Positions 24,343 to 55,560 of a stretch of 64,000 bases of DNA are shown piece after piece. The notes under the pieces are model-generated. The model searched no databases, had not been told where the DNA came from, and saw only the letters and a list, made by a program, of their open reading frames with translations. This stretch comes from Cynocephalus volans. Its lineage: Eukaryota > Chordata > Mammalia > Dermoptera > Cynocephalidae. Position 1 is the first letter of the stretch; each line of letters starts with the position of its first letter. The DNA lies in the NCBI RefSeq assembly GCF_027409185.1, contig NC_084469.1:37513293-37577292 (forward strand), read 5' to 3'. Both the position numbers and the translations under genes were made by a program.

Positions 24343-24699
24343 TATTTCCCTGATAGAAAGTAGAGAGGGGAATCTGGTCCCTTGCTTTGTAACCCTATGC
24401 AACTTGAGACAGGGTTGGTTTTGCTGAACCTAATCTTTGTGTTTCCTTCATATCACTTAAGAGATGACTCTTGAAAAACCCTCCCCACCTCCCACCCACC
24501 AAAGCAATGGTTAATCTAGGAGTAGCTTTTCTTTTTGATCTAATCTCAAGTTTAAACTAAAAGCAATCTCTCCCTCCTCCCACATTCACACACCAATACT
24601 GAGATTTCAACATTGGACATAAAAATCACCACACAAGGAACCATTTCCACATGGGGAAGAGGAAAACATCCAGGACATACCATGACACAGCCCCAAATT

Positions 24700-24819
24700 G
24701 AAAACAAAGCAAAGTTTATTGCATGTGAAAAGGAGTCACATGGAAATTAAGTATAATGGTCAGGAACCATGAAAATATACATTTTGCATATCTTCTGTCC
24801 TGCTCTAGAAGAGGCTTGC
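24700..24819 (-). other. MYH3: MYH3 3'UTR and polyadenylation signal
   Basis: Sequence between the TGA at 24820-24822 and the expected cleavage point. The plus-strand 'tttatt' at 24715-24720 is AATAAA on the gene strand, about 100 bases after the stop. Cleavage is therefore expected 10-25 bases further, near 24690-24705. The short 3'UTR of about 120 nt is usual for sarcomeric myosin heavy chains. The exact end is inferred. Confidence 0.75.
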
Positions 24820-45035
<20,216 letters not shown>

Positions 45036-45430
45036 CTGGAAGACAAATGCACGTGGTGAGCCCAGCTGCCTCCTGAGCTGGGCACCAGGCAGCTTCAGGC
45101 TTGCCTTAGCATCTGCCCTCAAAGGCAGGGCCCCAGGAACAGAGCTGTTTGCATGCCTGGTGGAGCTCTACCCAGAGAATTTAAGTGCTGGGGAAATCAA
45201 ATGGCACATATTTAGCGAGGGGCTACTCTGCGCAAAGGATGCAGAGCCTATTTGATGCAAGCTCTTCAATGATCTGAGGCTCGAATGGGTGCAGGGACCT
45301 TAGAAGTGAGTGCTGTTCCTGGGACTTCATTTTCCTCCTCCGTAAAACCCAGGTGTTGCTGAGGGAACATTTAAACATAAACACCATTAAAAAATAAAAG
45401 CATTCTTCAAAGAATGGTAAATGGCAAACA

Positions 45431-45503
45431 TGAGGGTACTTCATTGTAAGATTTGTATGATCTTTCAATCCTATTTTTCCACAAAGTTTTTGAAGTATCC
45501 ACA
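45431..45503 (-). mobile_element. Palindromic mariner-type MITE, copy 3, partly deleted, in MYH3 intron 2
   Basis: It begins 'tgagggtacttcat' and ends 'tttttgaagtatccaca', then TA. Its middle is inverted relative to copies 1, 2 and 4. It is 73 bp because about 9 bases of one arm are missing. Confidence 0.8.
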
Positions 45504-45809
45504 TAGCTAAGGACTTTTTGAACCATTTTGAATCAAGGTGGCTTCATCCTCACATAAGGAAACCAGTCTTTTGTTTCCTTCAGTCGCTAAGATGAGGAGC
45601 TAGCATTCGGCATCAGCCTGTGCTTGGAACGTCTTGTCTCCCGAAGTGCTCCCTCCTCCCCTGCCTCTCCAGCCTAACCTTTCCTGTCTAAGCTCTCTAG
45701 TTCCTCTGGCTCTATGGGCCCTTAATGGCCACTGGCAGGAGGGAGGAACTAGTAACTTTGGATCATCTGGAGATTTCTTATAGCCAAGGGACATGGCCTG
45801 AATTCTCAC

Positions 45810-45867
45810 CTGAGTCACACCCGCAGGAGGACAGCAGAAGACAACAGCAGCCTTGGAAACGTCAGAC
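45810..45867 (-). other. MYH3: MYH3 exon 2 (non-coding, 5'UTR)
   Basis: On the minus strand a pyrimidine-containing tract runs into TTATTGCAG|GTCTGACG, and the segment ends GACTCAG|GTGAGAAT. This gives a 58-nt internal exon with no start codon. Two non-coding 5' exons ahead of the ATG exon is the usual layout for skeletal MYH genes. Transcript evidence would be needed to confirm it. Confidence 0.65.
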
Positions 45868-46692
45868 CTGCAATAACACACACATGCACAAAAACTCAGG
45901 GACGCCTGGGAGTGTCTGGTTCCATTTTGAGTCAGCTCTTGACAAGTTAACCAATATGGGTAAAGGACGAATAATTAAGATCCTTAGCCTAGTGTCAATC
46001 TGGAGGAGCAGGTGGCACAAGACCCTGAGGGAGTCCATCAAGGTAGGAAAAGTCCTCAGCTACCCCCAAATCTGGCTCCTCCCGGACTTCTACAGCTCCT
46101 TCTTCAGTCTGCAACGCCTTCCACTTAGAATTGGGCAACAGGGACAGACACCCTTAGAAAGCTTGTGGCACCAGGCCGGTGTCAGGTCTCCTTGTCTTGT
46201 GCAAACAGAAGAAATCTCCGAGATTGGCTAATTTACACCCGGTGCCACAGCCAGTGTGGTCTTGAGAGGATGAGACGCCCCACAGGCATTACAGCCCAGG
46301 TGCAAAGGGAGAGCGCAGGGTCCCACCGCCCCACTTCACGGGTCAGAGTGGCAACAGGAGAACGTCAGGCCATGGTGCACAGACGGATGGGTGGATGGGT
46401 GTCCAAAGGGATCCTGCTCGAGAAGGCACTTGAACAGGAGGACAAGGAGAGAGGGAGGAAGAAAGAGCCTGCAAGACCCCGGCTTCAGCGAGGCGCAGGA
46501 GGCACAGGGTGGCTGGGCATTTGGGCTCAGGGAGCCTCGCTCTACATCTAACTGATTCTGTGAAAATGCCTCAGAAAGTGAAATGAGATGCCATCTCACC
46601 AAAGCCAGGTGGGCCCTTGGCACAGACCCGGTTAGTGTACCCTAAGCAGCAGGGACTGAAAAGAGCCACTTGAGAGGAGCACTGTGACTTAC

Positions 46693-46715
46693 CTCCACCC
46701 ACGAGAGAGCCAGTT
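46693..46715 (-). other. MYH3: MYH3 exon 1 (non-coding) and approximate transcription start
   Basis: On the minus strand a strong donor GGGTGGAG|GTAAGTC ends the exon at 46693. The right edge is estimated at about 25-30 bases downstream of the TATA box. The exact start is not visible from sequence. Confidence 0.6.
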
Positions 46716-46738
46716 CTGCAGGGGTGGCTGCCCTGGGG

Positions 46739-46788
46739 CTTTATAGGCCTCCGCTAACCCCCATGGCTCATTCCTTCTCTATATTTGG
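46739..46788 (-). promoter_or_regulatory. MYH3: MYH3 core promoter: TATA box, M-CAT and CArG-like site
   Basis: TATAAA lies on the minus strand at 46740-46745, correctly placed for exon 1. Just upstream are an M-CAT element CATTCCT (plus strand, 46769-46775), recognised by TEAD factors, and a CArG-like CCAAATATAG (minus strand, 46779-46788; one mismatch to CCWWWWWWGG), a serum-response-factor type site. A MEF2-like TA-rich box lies at 46863-46872 with one mismatch. All are established muscle-promoter motifs; their use here is inferred. Confidence 0.7.
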
Positions 46789-47154
46789 AAAGAGAATGAC
46801 AAACATCACAATCTGAGAACCAGCTCCTTCCACACGAATTTTTTGTCATTGCCAAGGGAAAGGTATATATAGAAATGAGCAGGATCCATAACCATTTTTC
46901 CAACTCCAGAAAGTTGGAAGTTTGAGATGCCTTTCTTGGAATGTGGGGCCGGCGCCTCTTCGCTGGGTGTGACGGCACAGCTCGCTGCAGAGCGCCTGCC
47001 GTGACGTGCTGCGGGAAATCAGTGCAAGCCACTACCTTGTGGGACCAGGGGACATTCAGTTGGGCAATGGGCTTAGAAAACGCATCATATGGGAAAATAA
47101 ATAAAACTGAGGATGAAAAAATTGAAACCCTGTTGGAATTTTGAGCAAGACTTT

Positions 47155-47177
47155 TGTCACAACCTTGGGTTGTGACA
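47155..47177. promoter_or_regulatory. Perfect palindrome, 10-bp arms, 3-base loop
   Basis: The arms TGTCACAACC and GGTTGTGACA flank TTG. The site is about 440 bases upstream of the predicted MYH3 start. Each arm carries a TGACA/TGTCA half-site of the MEIS/TGIF type. Function is unknown. Confidence 0.6.
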
Positions 47178-48426
47178 GGGCTTTATGATAGTAAAACTTG
47201 TGCCAGAAATAACAATTATAAATAATAGTGATAATAATTCTTTTCTTCTCCGCCCCCCTTTTTCCCTTCTTCTCCCCTTCGTCCTCTTCTGTTTTCCTAT
47301 GTACCTTCCTGTCTCATTGGTATCATTATTAACTTAGTCATTTCTTAAGCAGCAGTAGGACCAACAAGTAAATCAGTGAGAGGGAGCTATGTCACCCTCC
47401 AGTATCCACAGCAACAGCTGCCTTAGGGTCTGTTGTGATTAAGAGGTATCACCAGTTAGGAAAGACAGCTGCTGGCCTAGATGGGGGGTGAGGGGCGTGG
47501 TGGTGTCTGCAGAGAAAGGCAGGACAGGGCGGGGGGGGGGGGGGTCTGACAAATGTGGTTGTTTCTAAATCAGGACTGGAAAAATAAAGCCTCAAGAGAA
47601 GAATAAAGGTACATTTGAAGCTTTTGGTCTTTCTCATTCTGCTGTTTGTTTTTTTCCTGACCAAATCTTTGGGAGGTTGGCTGGGTGGGCATCTTGTGGT
47701 TGTCCATTCTAAATAGAACTGCTTCTGCACAGTTCCCACTTGGGAGTAAGAACTGTCCCTCCCAACAGATCGATACGAAACCCAGATACAAGGCTACTCA
47801 CAGACGTGTGGATAGGGGAGGGAAGCAGGGCTGCAGTTTCCATGATGAAGGGACATTTAGTAAACACCCACTGTACTCTGGCATCTATACAGAGCACTTC
47901 AAGAAAACACAAAAGAAATGGGAGCTGCATGCAGCCTTTACCCTTAATAGTTTATATTATACATGATGAGTCATACGGACTATATAGACTCATTTTCATG
48001 ATTTAGGCAATTTCAGATCAAAGCAGCACATATTTATTAAGCTCCTGTTCTGTGAGTGCCAGGCAAGGTGAGTTGCCACCCAGAGAATGAGTTGGGAAGG
48101 GCTTGCTGACCCGCTCGCCCGCCCCCTGGCCTGCGCTGGGTTGCCCCCTCGCACTGCCCCTCTTCCTCCAGTTTGGACTGAAACGCCCATTCTCAGAGCC
48201 CCTCCTCATCCAAAGAGAGCACCATCACTTCTAAAGTGTCCGTCTGTGTCCTGAAGAGCAGTGGTCTCCTGGGGCTCTGTCCTACCTGCCCAGTGACACA
48301 TCAGCCCATGTCATTGTGTGGTTGACTGGCCATTTCCCTGGGAGACCTGGGCAGGAGATCCATGGGGCAAGTACGTGCAGAGGTGTTAACAAGCCCACTG
48401 GGGCCAAGGGACAGGGTGAGGGGCAT

Positions 48427-48456
48427 CCATCTCCATCTCCATCTCCATCTCCATCT
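48427..48456 (+). repeat. (CCATCT)5 hexanucleotide repeat
   Basis: Five perfect CCATCT units. The antisense frame would read alternating Glu-Met, an artefact of the repeat. Confidence 0.95.
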
Positions 48457-49104
48457 CAGGCAGTGCAGTCCATGGGGTGGGGGATGGTGCTTGCAGCTCC
48501 ATCTTAAGCACCCAGAGTTGGTGGGAGGGACTTCGTAGAAATGAAATAGAGGTCAATTTTACTTTTTCCACTGTGTAGTCACCAGCTTATCCATCTGTGG
48601 GCATAACCACATCCATACCCACCTCCAGGAGACAGAAAAGAAACATTCCATACAAGATTTCTTTGAGTTCCTTGAAAGAGAGTATCCATGTCACACTATT
48701 GGACCTGATACAAGCTCTAAAATGCTGAGGGCCTCCTGCCCCAGCTTCTCTAAGATTACCTATCTTTTCTTCCTTCTCTCCATCAAACTTCATCTTCAGC
48801 AAACAAACTTAAGTGAACTGAGGAGAAAGATCAGCTGAAAGATCGTAGAGATCATGTGCTTAACAACCTCCTTTTGCATATGGAAAGTGGAAGGTAAGAG
48901 AGGTAGGAAACTTGCTAGAGGCAGTGAAAAGAGGATCGAGTTCGGGATGGAACGCAGCTCTCCAGAAGAAATCCTGAGGAGGACAAAAATGACACCGCCA
49001 CCACGGTGGCGTAGAAAGCAGTTTCAAAACTAGATATTGGAATCTAAAAGTCTGCTCATTTGGAAAGTTGTTTTTAGGAGAGGGGAGATCTATACGTAAC
49101 CGCA

Positions 49105-49350
49105 GCAGTGGCAGGTTGTAGCAGCAAGAGCGTGGCTCTTCAGAGTCTGACAGGCCTGGGCTGAATCCCAGCTCAGAGACTGTGTGATGGCAGGCGCTGT
49201 GCTTCTCCAAGCCTCTGGTCCTCTTCTGCAAAATGGGATGACATACCTGCCTCACAGACTAGTCATGTAGGATATTAAAATATTAGGCATGCTGTGCCTT
49301 GTGCTGTTTTTGGCACATTGTAGATGTGTGACAAATGTAAGGTTTTTTAT
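49105..49350 (+). repeat. MIR SINE
   Basis: Sense MIR: 'cctgggctgaatcccagctc', 'tctggtcctcttctgcaaaa', 'tgggatgacatacctgcctc', and a 3' end near 'ggcacattgtagatgtgtga'. Confidence 0.75.
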
Positions 49351-50179
49351 ATACCTAATGTATTACAGCACAGTATGACTGGTTTTCTTAATGATAACCC
49401 CTAGCAGATAGATTATACTGGACTTATGTTTTATTGAAATGGGAAGGGAGAGAGAGACATGTATCAGTGTAATATATTTTTTTTAAAGATTTCCATCCAA
49501 AGAGAGAAATCTTAAAGAAGAGAACCTCTTGCTGCTCTGAGAGGCAGCTTTCAGGGGCGAATTGGATACTCTCCTGGTGTGGAATTCCTCCTCTGATAAA
49601 CAGGCGACAGATGACTTATTGGTATATTATTAGCCAACTCTGGAGAACAGGAGGAGCCCTTGTTCTTTCAGCCATCACACAGCCAGAGCTAATCCCCACA
49701 GCCAGGGCAGAGAGCTGCATTTACCCCTTGATGAGCTGGGAAAAACATTCATTGTGTCTCAAGAATGCAGGCCGGCTCAGGAGGTAATGAATCCAGGCCG
49801 CTGGGCCCCGCTTCGTGACGGCTGGCCACGTCCTCCTGAGCTATTTCCTCCACCGCCGTTTGATGTCGGGTCCCTTGGAGGCGTGGACACTGGGGCTCCC
49901 AGCCTCAGAGCAGCATTCCCAGGACCACTCTCTGCCAGAGCATGAGGTCAGCCTAGGAGAGCAAATGCCTCCTGGGTCAAGTGCCTTCTCCACATCCCCC
50001 TGTGGGGGGGGATTAGGTGTCATTGGAAATTATTCGGAGCCACGACTGTTCCCTGGCACTGAGGTGGAGGGTGGGAGTCCTCAGCCAATGTCCAGAGCCC
50101 CAGGAAGAAATTCAAGGAGAGAGAGGACTTACGCTCCTTTCAGTTCAACTCAACAGTGCACACTTCTCTCAACTTTCTA
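49351..50179. other. Intergenic DNA, no gene seen
   Basis: GC-rich in its second half. Overlapping frames at 49754-50319 conflict with each other and match nothing recognisable. Confidence 0.5.
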
Positions 50180-50580
50180 TTATGAAAAATTTCAAACATG
50201 CGGATAAGTACAAGGTAATAAAGGGACACCCGCAGCTAAATGCAACAACCTTAGTGCTTGGTTCGCTTTCTCCCTCTCTTGGTTCTCTCTCTCTTATTTT
50301 GCATCTTATTTTGCCGTAGTCTCTGAGTGGTAAATGTGATGAAACGTCACCCTTAAATACTTCAGTGTGTATCTCCTAAGAGTAAGGACAGTCTCCACAA
50401 TGCCATTTCCCCACCTCATAAAATTAACAATAATTCTATACTATGCGGTCCATATTCAGATTTCTCCAATTTTTCCAACAATTGTATAGCTGGGTCTCCC
50501 CCACCCAATCAGGATCGAATCTCGTTTTAGGCATCACATTTAGCGGTTCTGTCTCTTTAGTTTTAGTCTAGGACATGCTT
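50180..50580. repeat. Old L1 3' region fragment
   Basis: It includes 'tatgaaaaatttcaaacatg', 'aaatacttcagtgtgtatct' and 'attcagatttctccaatttt', familiar from old L1M 3' sequence. Confidence 0.6.
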
Positions 50581-50599
50581 CCATCTATTTTTTATTTTT

Positions 50600-51010
50600 A
50601 TTTATTTTTTTAGTAGTATAAATGTCTGTTGAAAACTTTTTATGAGCTGGGCACAGAACTGAACACTCCCAGGGAGATACAGAGGTAAATGGCCCTGTCC
50701 CTGCCTCCAAGGGGGTGAGAGGAAGGTAAAACATCTCCCCGAATTAACTGTGCAGTACAAGATAAAAAGGATGAGTGGACACAGAGGCACATGTGTGTCT
50801 GGCACTTGAACGAGGGAGAAAGAACTTCCAGCTGGACAGGCGGGCAAGGGCCCAGGGGAGGGACAAAAGAGCACTTCATGAGGAGCACGAGAGTCGGGCC
50901 TTGAGGCACAGGATGAGTAATCTGGGAAGTGGAGTTTGCAGGAATCTGGGAAGCGGAGTTTGCAGGAAGGCATTCTAGGTGAGGGGAACCAGGGCAAAGA
51001 TGGAAGTGGG
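50600..51010 (-). repeat. L2 LINE fragment with an internal 24-bp duplication
   Basis: Reverse complement of the L2 3' region: 'atgagctgggcacagaactg', 'tggccctgtccctgcctcca' and 'ggcattctaggtgaggggaa'. A 24-base unit beginning 'aatctgggaag' occurs twice in tandem (50919-50942 and 50943-50966, one difference). Confidence 0.65.
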
Positions 51011-51379
51011 GAGCTGGGAGGAAACGAAGGGGCTCCTGTGAGGCTGCAATCCTGTGAAAGCCAAGTCAACAGGCAACAAACGCCTGCTGATTTCCCAGAA
51101 GTTTCCTTTCCTCTGGAAGGAGAACCATGTGGCTGAGGAGACAGAGGAGGGGGAGGGAGATTTCCTTTTGTCTTTTTACTATTTACCTTTTTTGTAATGT
51201 TTGAACTATGTGACTGGTATATGTATTATTTATTCCAAAAATTAATTAGGTAATACTTTAAGAAAGATAGAGTATAAACAATGCTCCCTACACTGCCAAT
51301 AAAATAAAAATGAATATCATGTCTATTTTCAAGAGCATTATGTAACATACGTACTCACTATTCGTGCAGGGGTAAAAGT

Positions 51380-51600
51380 TGCTCACATTCTTCCATCTCT
51401 GCTGGGCACTGCTCTAAAGATTTCTTCATCTGGTGCTCACATAATCTCTGCAAGGCAGGCACTGTGATTAGCCACGTATTATGGAAGAGAAAACCAAAGC
51501 ACAAGAGAGGTAAAGAAACTTGCTTGGGATATGCAGCCAGTGAGTGATCAGGCCAGGCTTATAATGCAGTTCCCTTTGATGTCAAAGCCATGCCATGAAC
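51380..51600 (-). repeat. MIR SINE, antisense
   Basis: It shows 'ctgggcactgctctaaagat', 'ctgcaaggcaggcactgtga' and 'gagaggtaaagaaacttgct', a reverse-complement MIR. Confidence 0.65.
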
Positions 51601-52315
51601 CTCCTCACTAACTACATGAGAAGAGATCAGGGAATGAATGGTTCAGAAATTACGACATGAGCCAGAAAGTTTGCAAAGTTAATTGGCGCAATGTCAAACC
51701 TCAATCTGTAAGTGAAAGGGAGAGCTAGAACTGAAAGGTGACCAGGTAAGGAGATGGTTCCATATATACACTGGAAAACATAGGGAGAGGACTAGAGCTG
51801 AGGGCGAGAGTCAGGCTGAGACACTCGGCTGGCAGAGTGGAGACAAACTCCATACGTAAGACAGGGCAGCTGGCAGCTGCTGTCACAGGTCTGCAATGGA
51901 CTCAGATGATTGATGCGGCCCTTGTGGTTGGGAGCGTGAAACAATGTGGTTAAAGCAACGAAGAGTGCTTTGAGTAGGACAGGAGAAGACAGGGATTCCA
52001 AGGGAAAGGAGGTTTTAGAGAGGCAGGCATGTCCCAGGGCTTAGCCAGGGGATTTGGGGATAGGAATTAAAAGTAATGGATGAGTCCAAACAATGCCGTA
52101 GAGAAAGAAGCAGATAAATTAGTCGACTGGCTATATGTGGGGCATGGAAGGGAAAGATCAAAGATCACCACGAGGTTACCAAAGGGAGGAAATGGAAAAC
52201 AAATGGCACCATGATAATAATCTGGAAGAAAGGTGGCTGATTTGGGAGGTGAGGGTTGATTAAGACTTAAGCTATAACCTTTAATTTGAAGAATAACACT
52301 GAATTTTCATTTAAA
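51601..52315. other. Intergenic DNA, no gene seen
   Basis: Nothing recognised as an exon, RNA gene or confident repeat. Confidence 0.5.
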
Positions 52316-52368
52316 GCAGTGGTTTTCAAGCCTGGTTATACCTCAGAATCATCTGAGGTGCTATTAAA
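52316..52368 (+). repeat. hAT (MER5A-type) left-end fragment
   Basis: It reads 'agtggttttcaagcctggtt' then 'atacctcagaatcatctgag', like a MER5A left end. It stops at an A-rich stretch where the LINE fragment begins. I could not find its right half. Confidence 0.5.
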
Positions 52369-52379
52369 AAGAAAAAAAA

Positions 52380-54060
52380 CTTTGTATAATCAATTGGAAG
52401 ATATGACCCCACATGGAGGAAGAGACCCCATAGCAACAGATAGGTAAAACACTTAAGAATAAATTTAACAAGATGTGTACAAAACCTTAAAGTCCTGCTG
52501 AAAGACACAAAAGCAGATGTAACTTGCTATTGGGTAGTATGATTCAGCATCATAAAGATGCCAGTTATCCTCAAGTTGATATATAAATTCAATGCAATCT
52601 CAATCAAAATACCAACTTTTTTTTCCCGAAGCTAGAAAGTTGATTCTAAATTTCATGCATGTATGGTAAAGAAACTCCTGAAAAGGAAAAGCCCCAGGGA
52701 GAACATTCTGCCAGATATTAAAACATGCACTATAGAGTCTACATTATGAAGAGTGTCATACTGATGCATGAAGTGATAGACTGAGCAAAAACACATAATA
52801 GAAAGTGCAGAAAGAGGCCCAAATACATATAGAAATTTGATACATATAGGTGGCAGCGCAAGTCAGTGGGAAAAAGATGAACTCTTTAATAGAAGTGGTG
52901 ATGGGACAAGTGGATGGCATTTTGAAAAAGATAAATTTGGATCCATAGTTCACACCATACACCAGATTCAATAACAAAAGTGTCAGATCCAACTGTAAAG
53001 AAATGAAATATGGGTAAATTCCCTTATAATCTAGGAGTGGGGCAGGGCCACTATGACTCAAAATTCAAAGCAGTAAAATAAAAAATTCAACATCTTGACA
53101 ATTAAAAAAATAGCAAAAAAAAAAAAAAAATAGCAGAGTTAAAAGACAAATGATAAAATGGAAGGAAATGTTTGCAATTTACATCATAAAGGGCCAGTCT
53201 CCTTAATTCTTAAAAGTTAAAAAGAAAAAGACAACTGTCCCCCACAAAAAACCCTTAGAAGCAAATGGCAAAGAAGCAAACAGAGAATTTATAGAAAAAG
53301 ATCTATATATGGCCTTTAAACAAATGAAAAAATGCCCACCTTTCTTATTAAGAGAAATGCAAATTAAAAACACTTTCTCCCCAGTGAGACTGGAGGAAGT
53401 TCAAGTGCTGGGCAGCAAGCTCTGTTGGCAAGTTGTGATAAAACATACACTTATGCTTTTCTAGTGGGTGAAAACTGTACAGTGCTATGGAGGAGAATTT
53501 AGAAAAAAACTAACAAAATTAAATTATAAAATTTCCTTTTAACCCAGCTAAGCCACTTCTAGGAACTTTCCCCTAAGATATACTTCCACAAATACTAAAA
53601 CAGTATAAGCACAAGGTTATTTACTGCGGCACTATTTATAACAGCAAAAGATTGGAAGCAGCGCAAGTGTTTATTGATAGGAGGCTGGTTGAATAAATTA
53701 TGCTATATCCACATGATGGAGTGCTATACAGCCGTAAAGAGAAATACAGATATCCCTGTGAATTACTATGGATTAATTTCCAGGATACATTGTAAGTGAA
53801 AAAAGAAAGGTTCAGAACAGTGTACATGGAATGCAACCTCTTGTGTAAGAAAGGAGACATAAGAATATCTATGCATATTTGCTAATTTTTGCAAAAGAAA
53901 CGTAGGAAGGATTAACCAGAACCTAATGGAAATGTTTACCTACAGAGGGTGAATGGGAACTATGAGAGGTATGCCTTCTTATATGGTTTCGGCTTTTGAA
54001 CCGTATAAACGGTATATTAATTCAAAAATAAATTTAAAAAAGAAAAGAAAAAAGCAAATC
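52380..54060 (+). mobile_element. 5'-truncated old L1: ORF2 end plus 3'UTR
   Basis: About 1.7 kb of L1 3' sequence in sense orientation. Landmarks are 'tataaattcaatgcaatctc', 'gagaaatgcaaattaaaaac', 'cactatttataacagcaaaa' and 'tggagtgctatacagccgta', ending in an A-rich tail near 54030-54055. The reading frame is broken by many stops. An A16 run lies near 53115. Confidence 0.75.
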
Positions 54061-54320
54061 CTGAAACTGAATACAAACAGAACATTAATAAACCAATGTA
54101 TAACAAATTAATAACATAACCACACTTAGAAAAGACTTAATTCCTGTCAACTTTGAAAAGTACTCTGCACATTCATAGTGAGGTGTATTCAAAGCACAAA
54201 AAGAACTGTAAAGAAATTGGAAACTTTTCTCAGTAGATTTATTAGTTGTAATATTGGATTGTAATTTGAAACTATTTTATATATTTTTGGATAATGCAAA
54301 TAACTAAATAAATATACTCA

Positions 54321-54428
54321 AGCTGGCTGGTTAGCTCAGTTGGTTAGAGTGCAGCCTTGCAATACCAAGGTCATGGGTTCAGATCCCTGAAGTGGCCAGC
54401 CACCAAAAGAAAAAAAAAAAAACAAAAA
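54321..54428 (+). mobile_element. Young tRNA-Ile-derived SINE, monomer (CYN-like)
   Basis: It begins 'agctggctggttagctcagt' and 'tggttagagtgcagccttgc', with a pol III A-box-like TAGCTCAGTTGG, then 'gggttcagatccc' (B-box-like), and ends in A-rich sequence. It is flanked by a perfect 19-base target duplication, 'aactaaataaatatactca', at 54302-54320 and 54429-54447. The body resembles tRNA-Ile (AAU) with a diverged anticodon region, so it is a retroposon rather than a tRNA gene. Confidence 0.92.
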
Positions 54429-54447
54429 AACTAAATAAATATACTCA

Positions 54448-54769
54448 TTTTATGAGAAACCAAGATTTCCCTTTAAGAGAAAAAATACGCAAGCATAAAA
54501 GGAGGTAAGAAAAACACTGTAAATGCTAATTTGAGTTGGACCTATTAGTATGGATCAGTTTGAGTATCTTAAAGAATAATGACTGTATTTGAATATCAAC
54601 AATTGAGTAATCTGTGAGTCCTAAGGTGAGATGGGTTGGAGGATTGGGGGCCACATGGAAGAAAGCTCTTCTTTACAGAAGAATGACACTAATATACATA
54701 GAATGATAAAATCTGAAAAAGTATCATTTTGCCACCCCTGACATCATAATTGACCCAGGCAGGGGTCTC
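54448..54769. other. Intergenic DNA, nothing recognised
   Basis: AT-rich sequence after the SINE's second target-site copy; no gene or confident repeat. Confidence 0.45.
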
Positions 54770-55560
54770 CAATGGATGCTAAAAGCACTGGGTGGAAGGG
54801 TACTGGGGAGAAGGGTGTTCACCACCCTACCCTAAGCAGGTGACAAAACAGCACCACTGATAGTGGGCAGCCCGACAGCCTAGTGGGAGGCAGCCAGAAT
54901 GCACAACATCCCCTATGAAAGGGTTTCACCTGAATCTAACCCAACCTCTCTCAGCACAACCTCATGTTTTCAGAAAATAGAGAAACAAGGAAGTGACACC
55001 ATGAAGAAACAATCAGATCCAGAATGCAGCACATTCTACAAGAAACCTGGCCTAGACAGTTCAAAACAAATCAGTATTATTAAAGAAAAAAAAAAAAAAG
55101 AAGCCCTGGAGGGCCTGTTTTAGGTTGAACAAGACCAAAGAGACAGGACAAAATGCGATCCATGAACCTTAGTTAGATCCTAGATTGAAAGAAAGAAGAA
55201 AGAAAGGGAGGAAAGAAGGGGGGAAAAAGGAACCTAAAAAGGCATTTTGGGAACAAATTGAGGAAATTTGAACATACGCTGGATATTAGATGATACTCAT
55301 GACATTTTTGTCGTTTTCCTTAGGTGTGAAAATAGTATTGTTTATGTAGGAGGCTGTCCTTACTTACAGGAGTTTCATACTGAGATACCTGGAGGGAGAT
55401 CATAACTTATGCAACAAAGTTCTGATGGTTCTGTCAAAAAGAAAAAAAGACATGTATGCACATCGATAATGCAAATGTGGCAAAAATTTAACAGTAGATG
55501 ATTCTAGGGGAAGAGAATATGTGTGTTCTATAGGTTTGAAAATACCCAATAAAAAGTTGA
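54770..55560 (+). repeat. Old repeat 3' end, probably LINE-derived
   Basis: The right part, 'gaacaaattgaggaaatttg', 'ggatattagatgatactcat', 'gcaaatgtggcaaaaattta' and 'acccaataaaaagttgag', is a common mammalian interspersed 3' end that I associate with old L1-type elements. Family assignment is tentative. An A/G-rich patch lies at 55180-55230. Confidence 0.45.

Larger units (their letters stand above)
46790..49100. other. MYH3 upstream intergenic DNA
   Basis: It contains the palindrome at 47155, a G14 run at 47531-47544, a (CCATCT)5 hexamer at 48427-48456, and possible L2 remnants near 47850-47900 and 48020-48070. An E-box CAGTTG lies at 47057-47062. No other gene was recognised. Confidence 0.55.

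Noticed and set aside
54321..54400. Possible functional tRNA-Ile gene
   Set aside because: B box is altered, the anticodon arm is diverged, and it has an A-rich tail with a 19-base target duplication, so it is a SINE.
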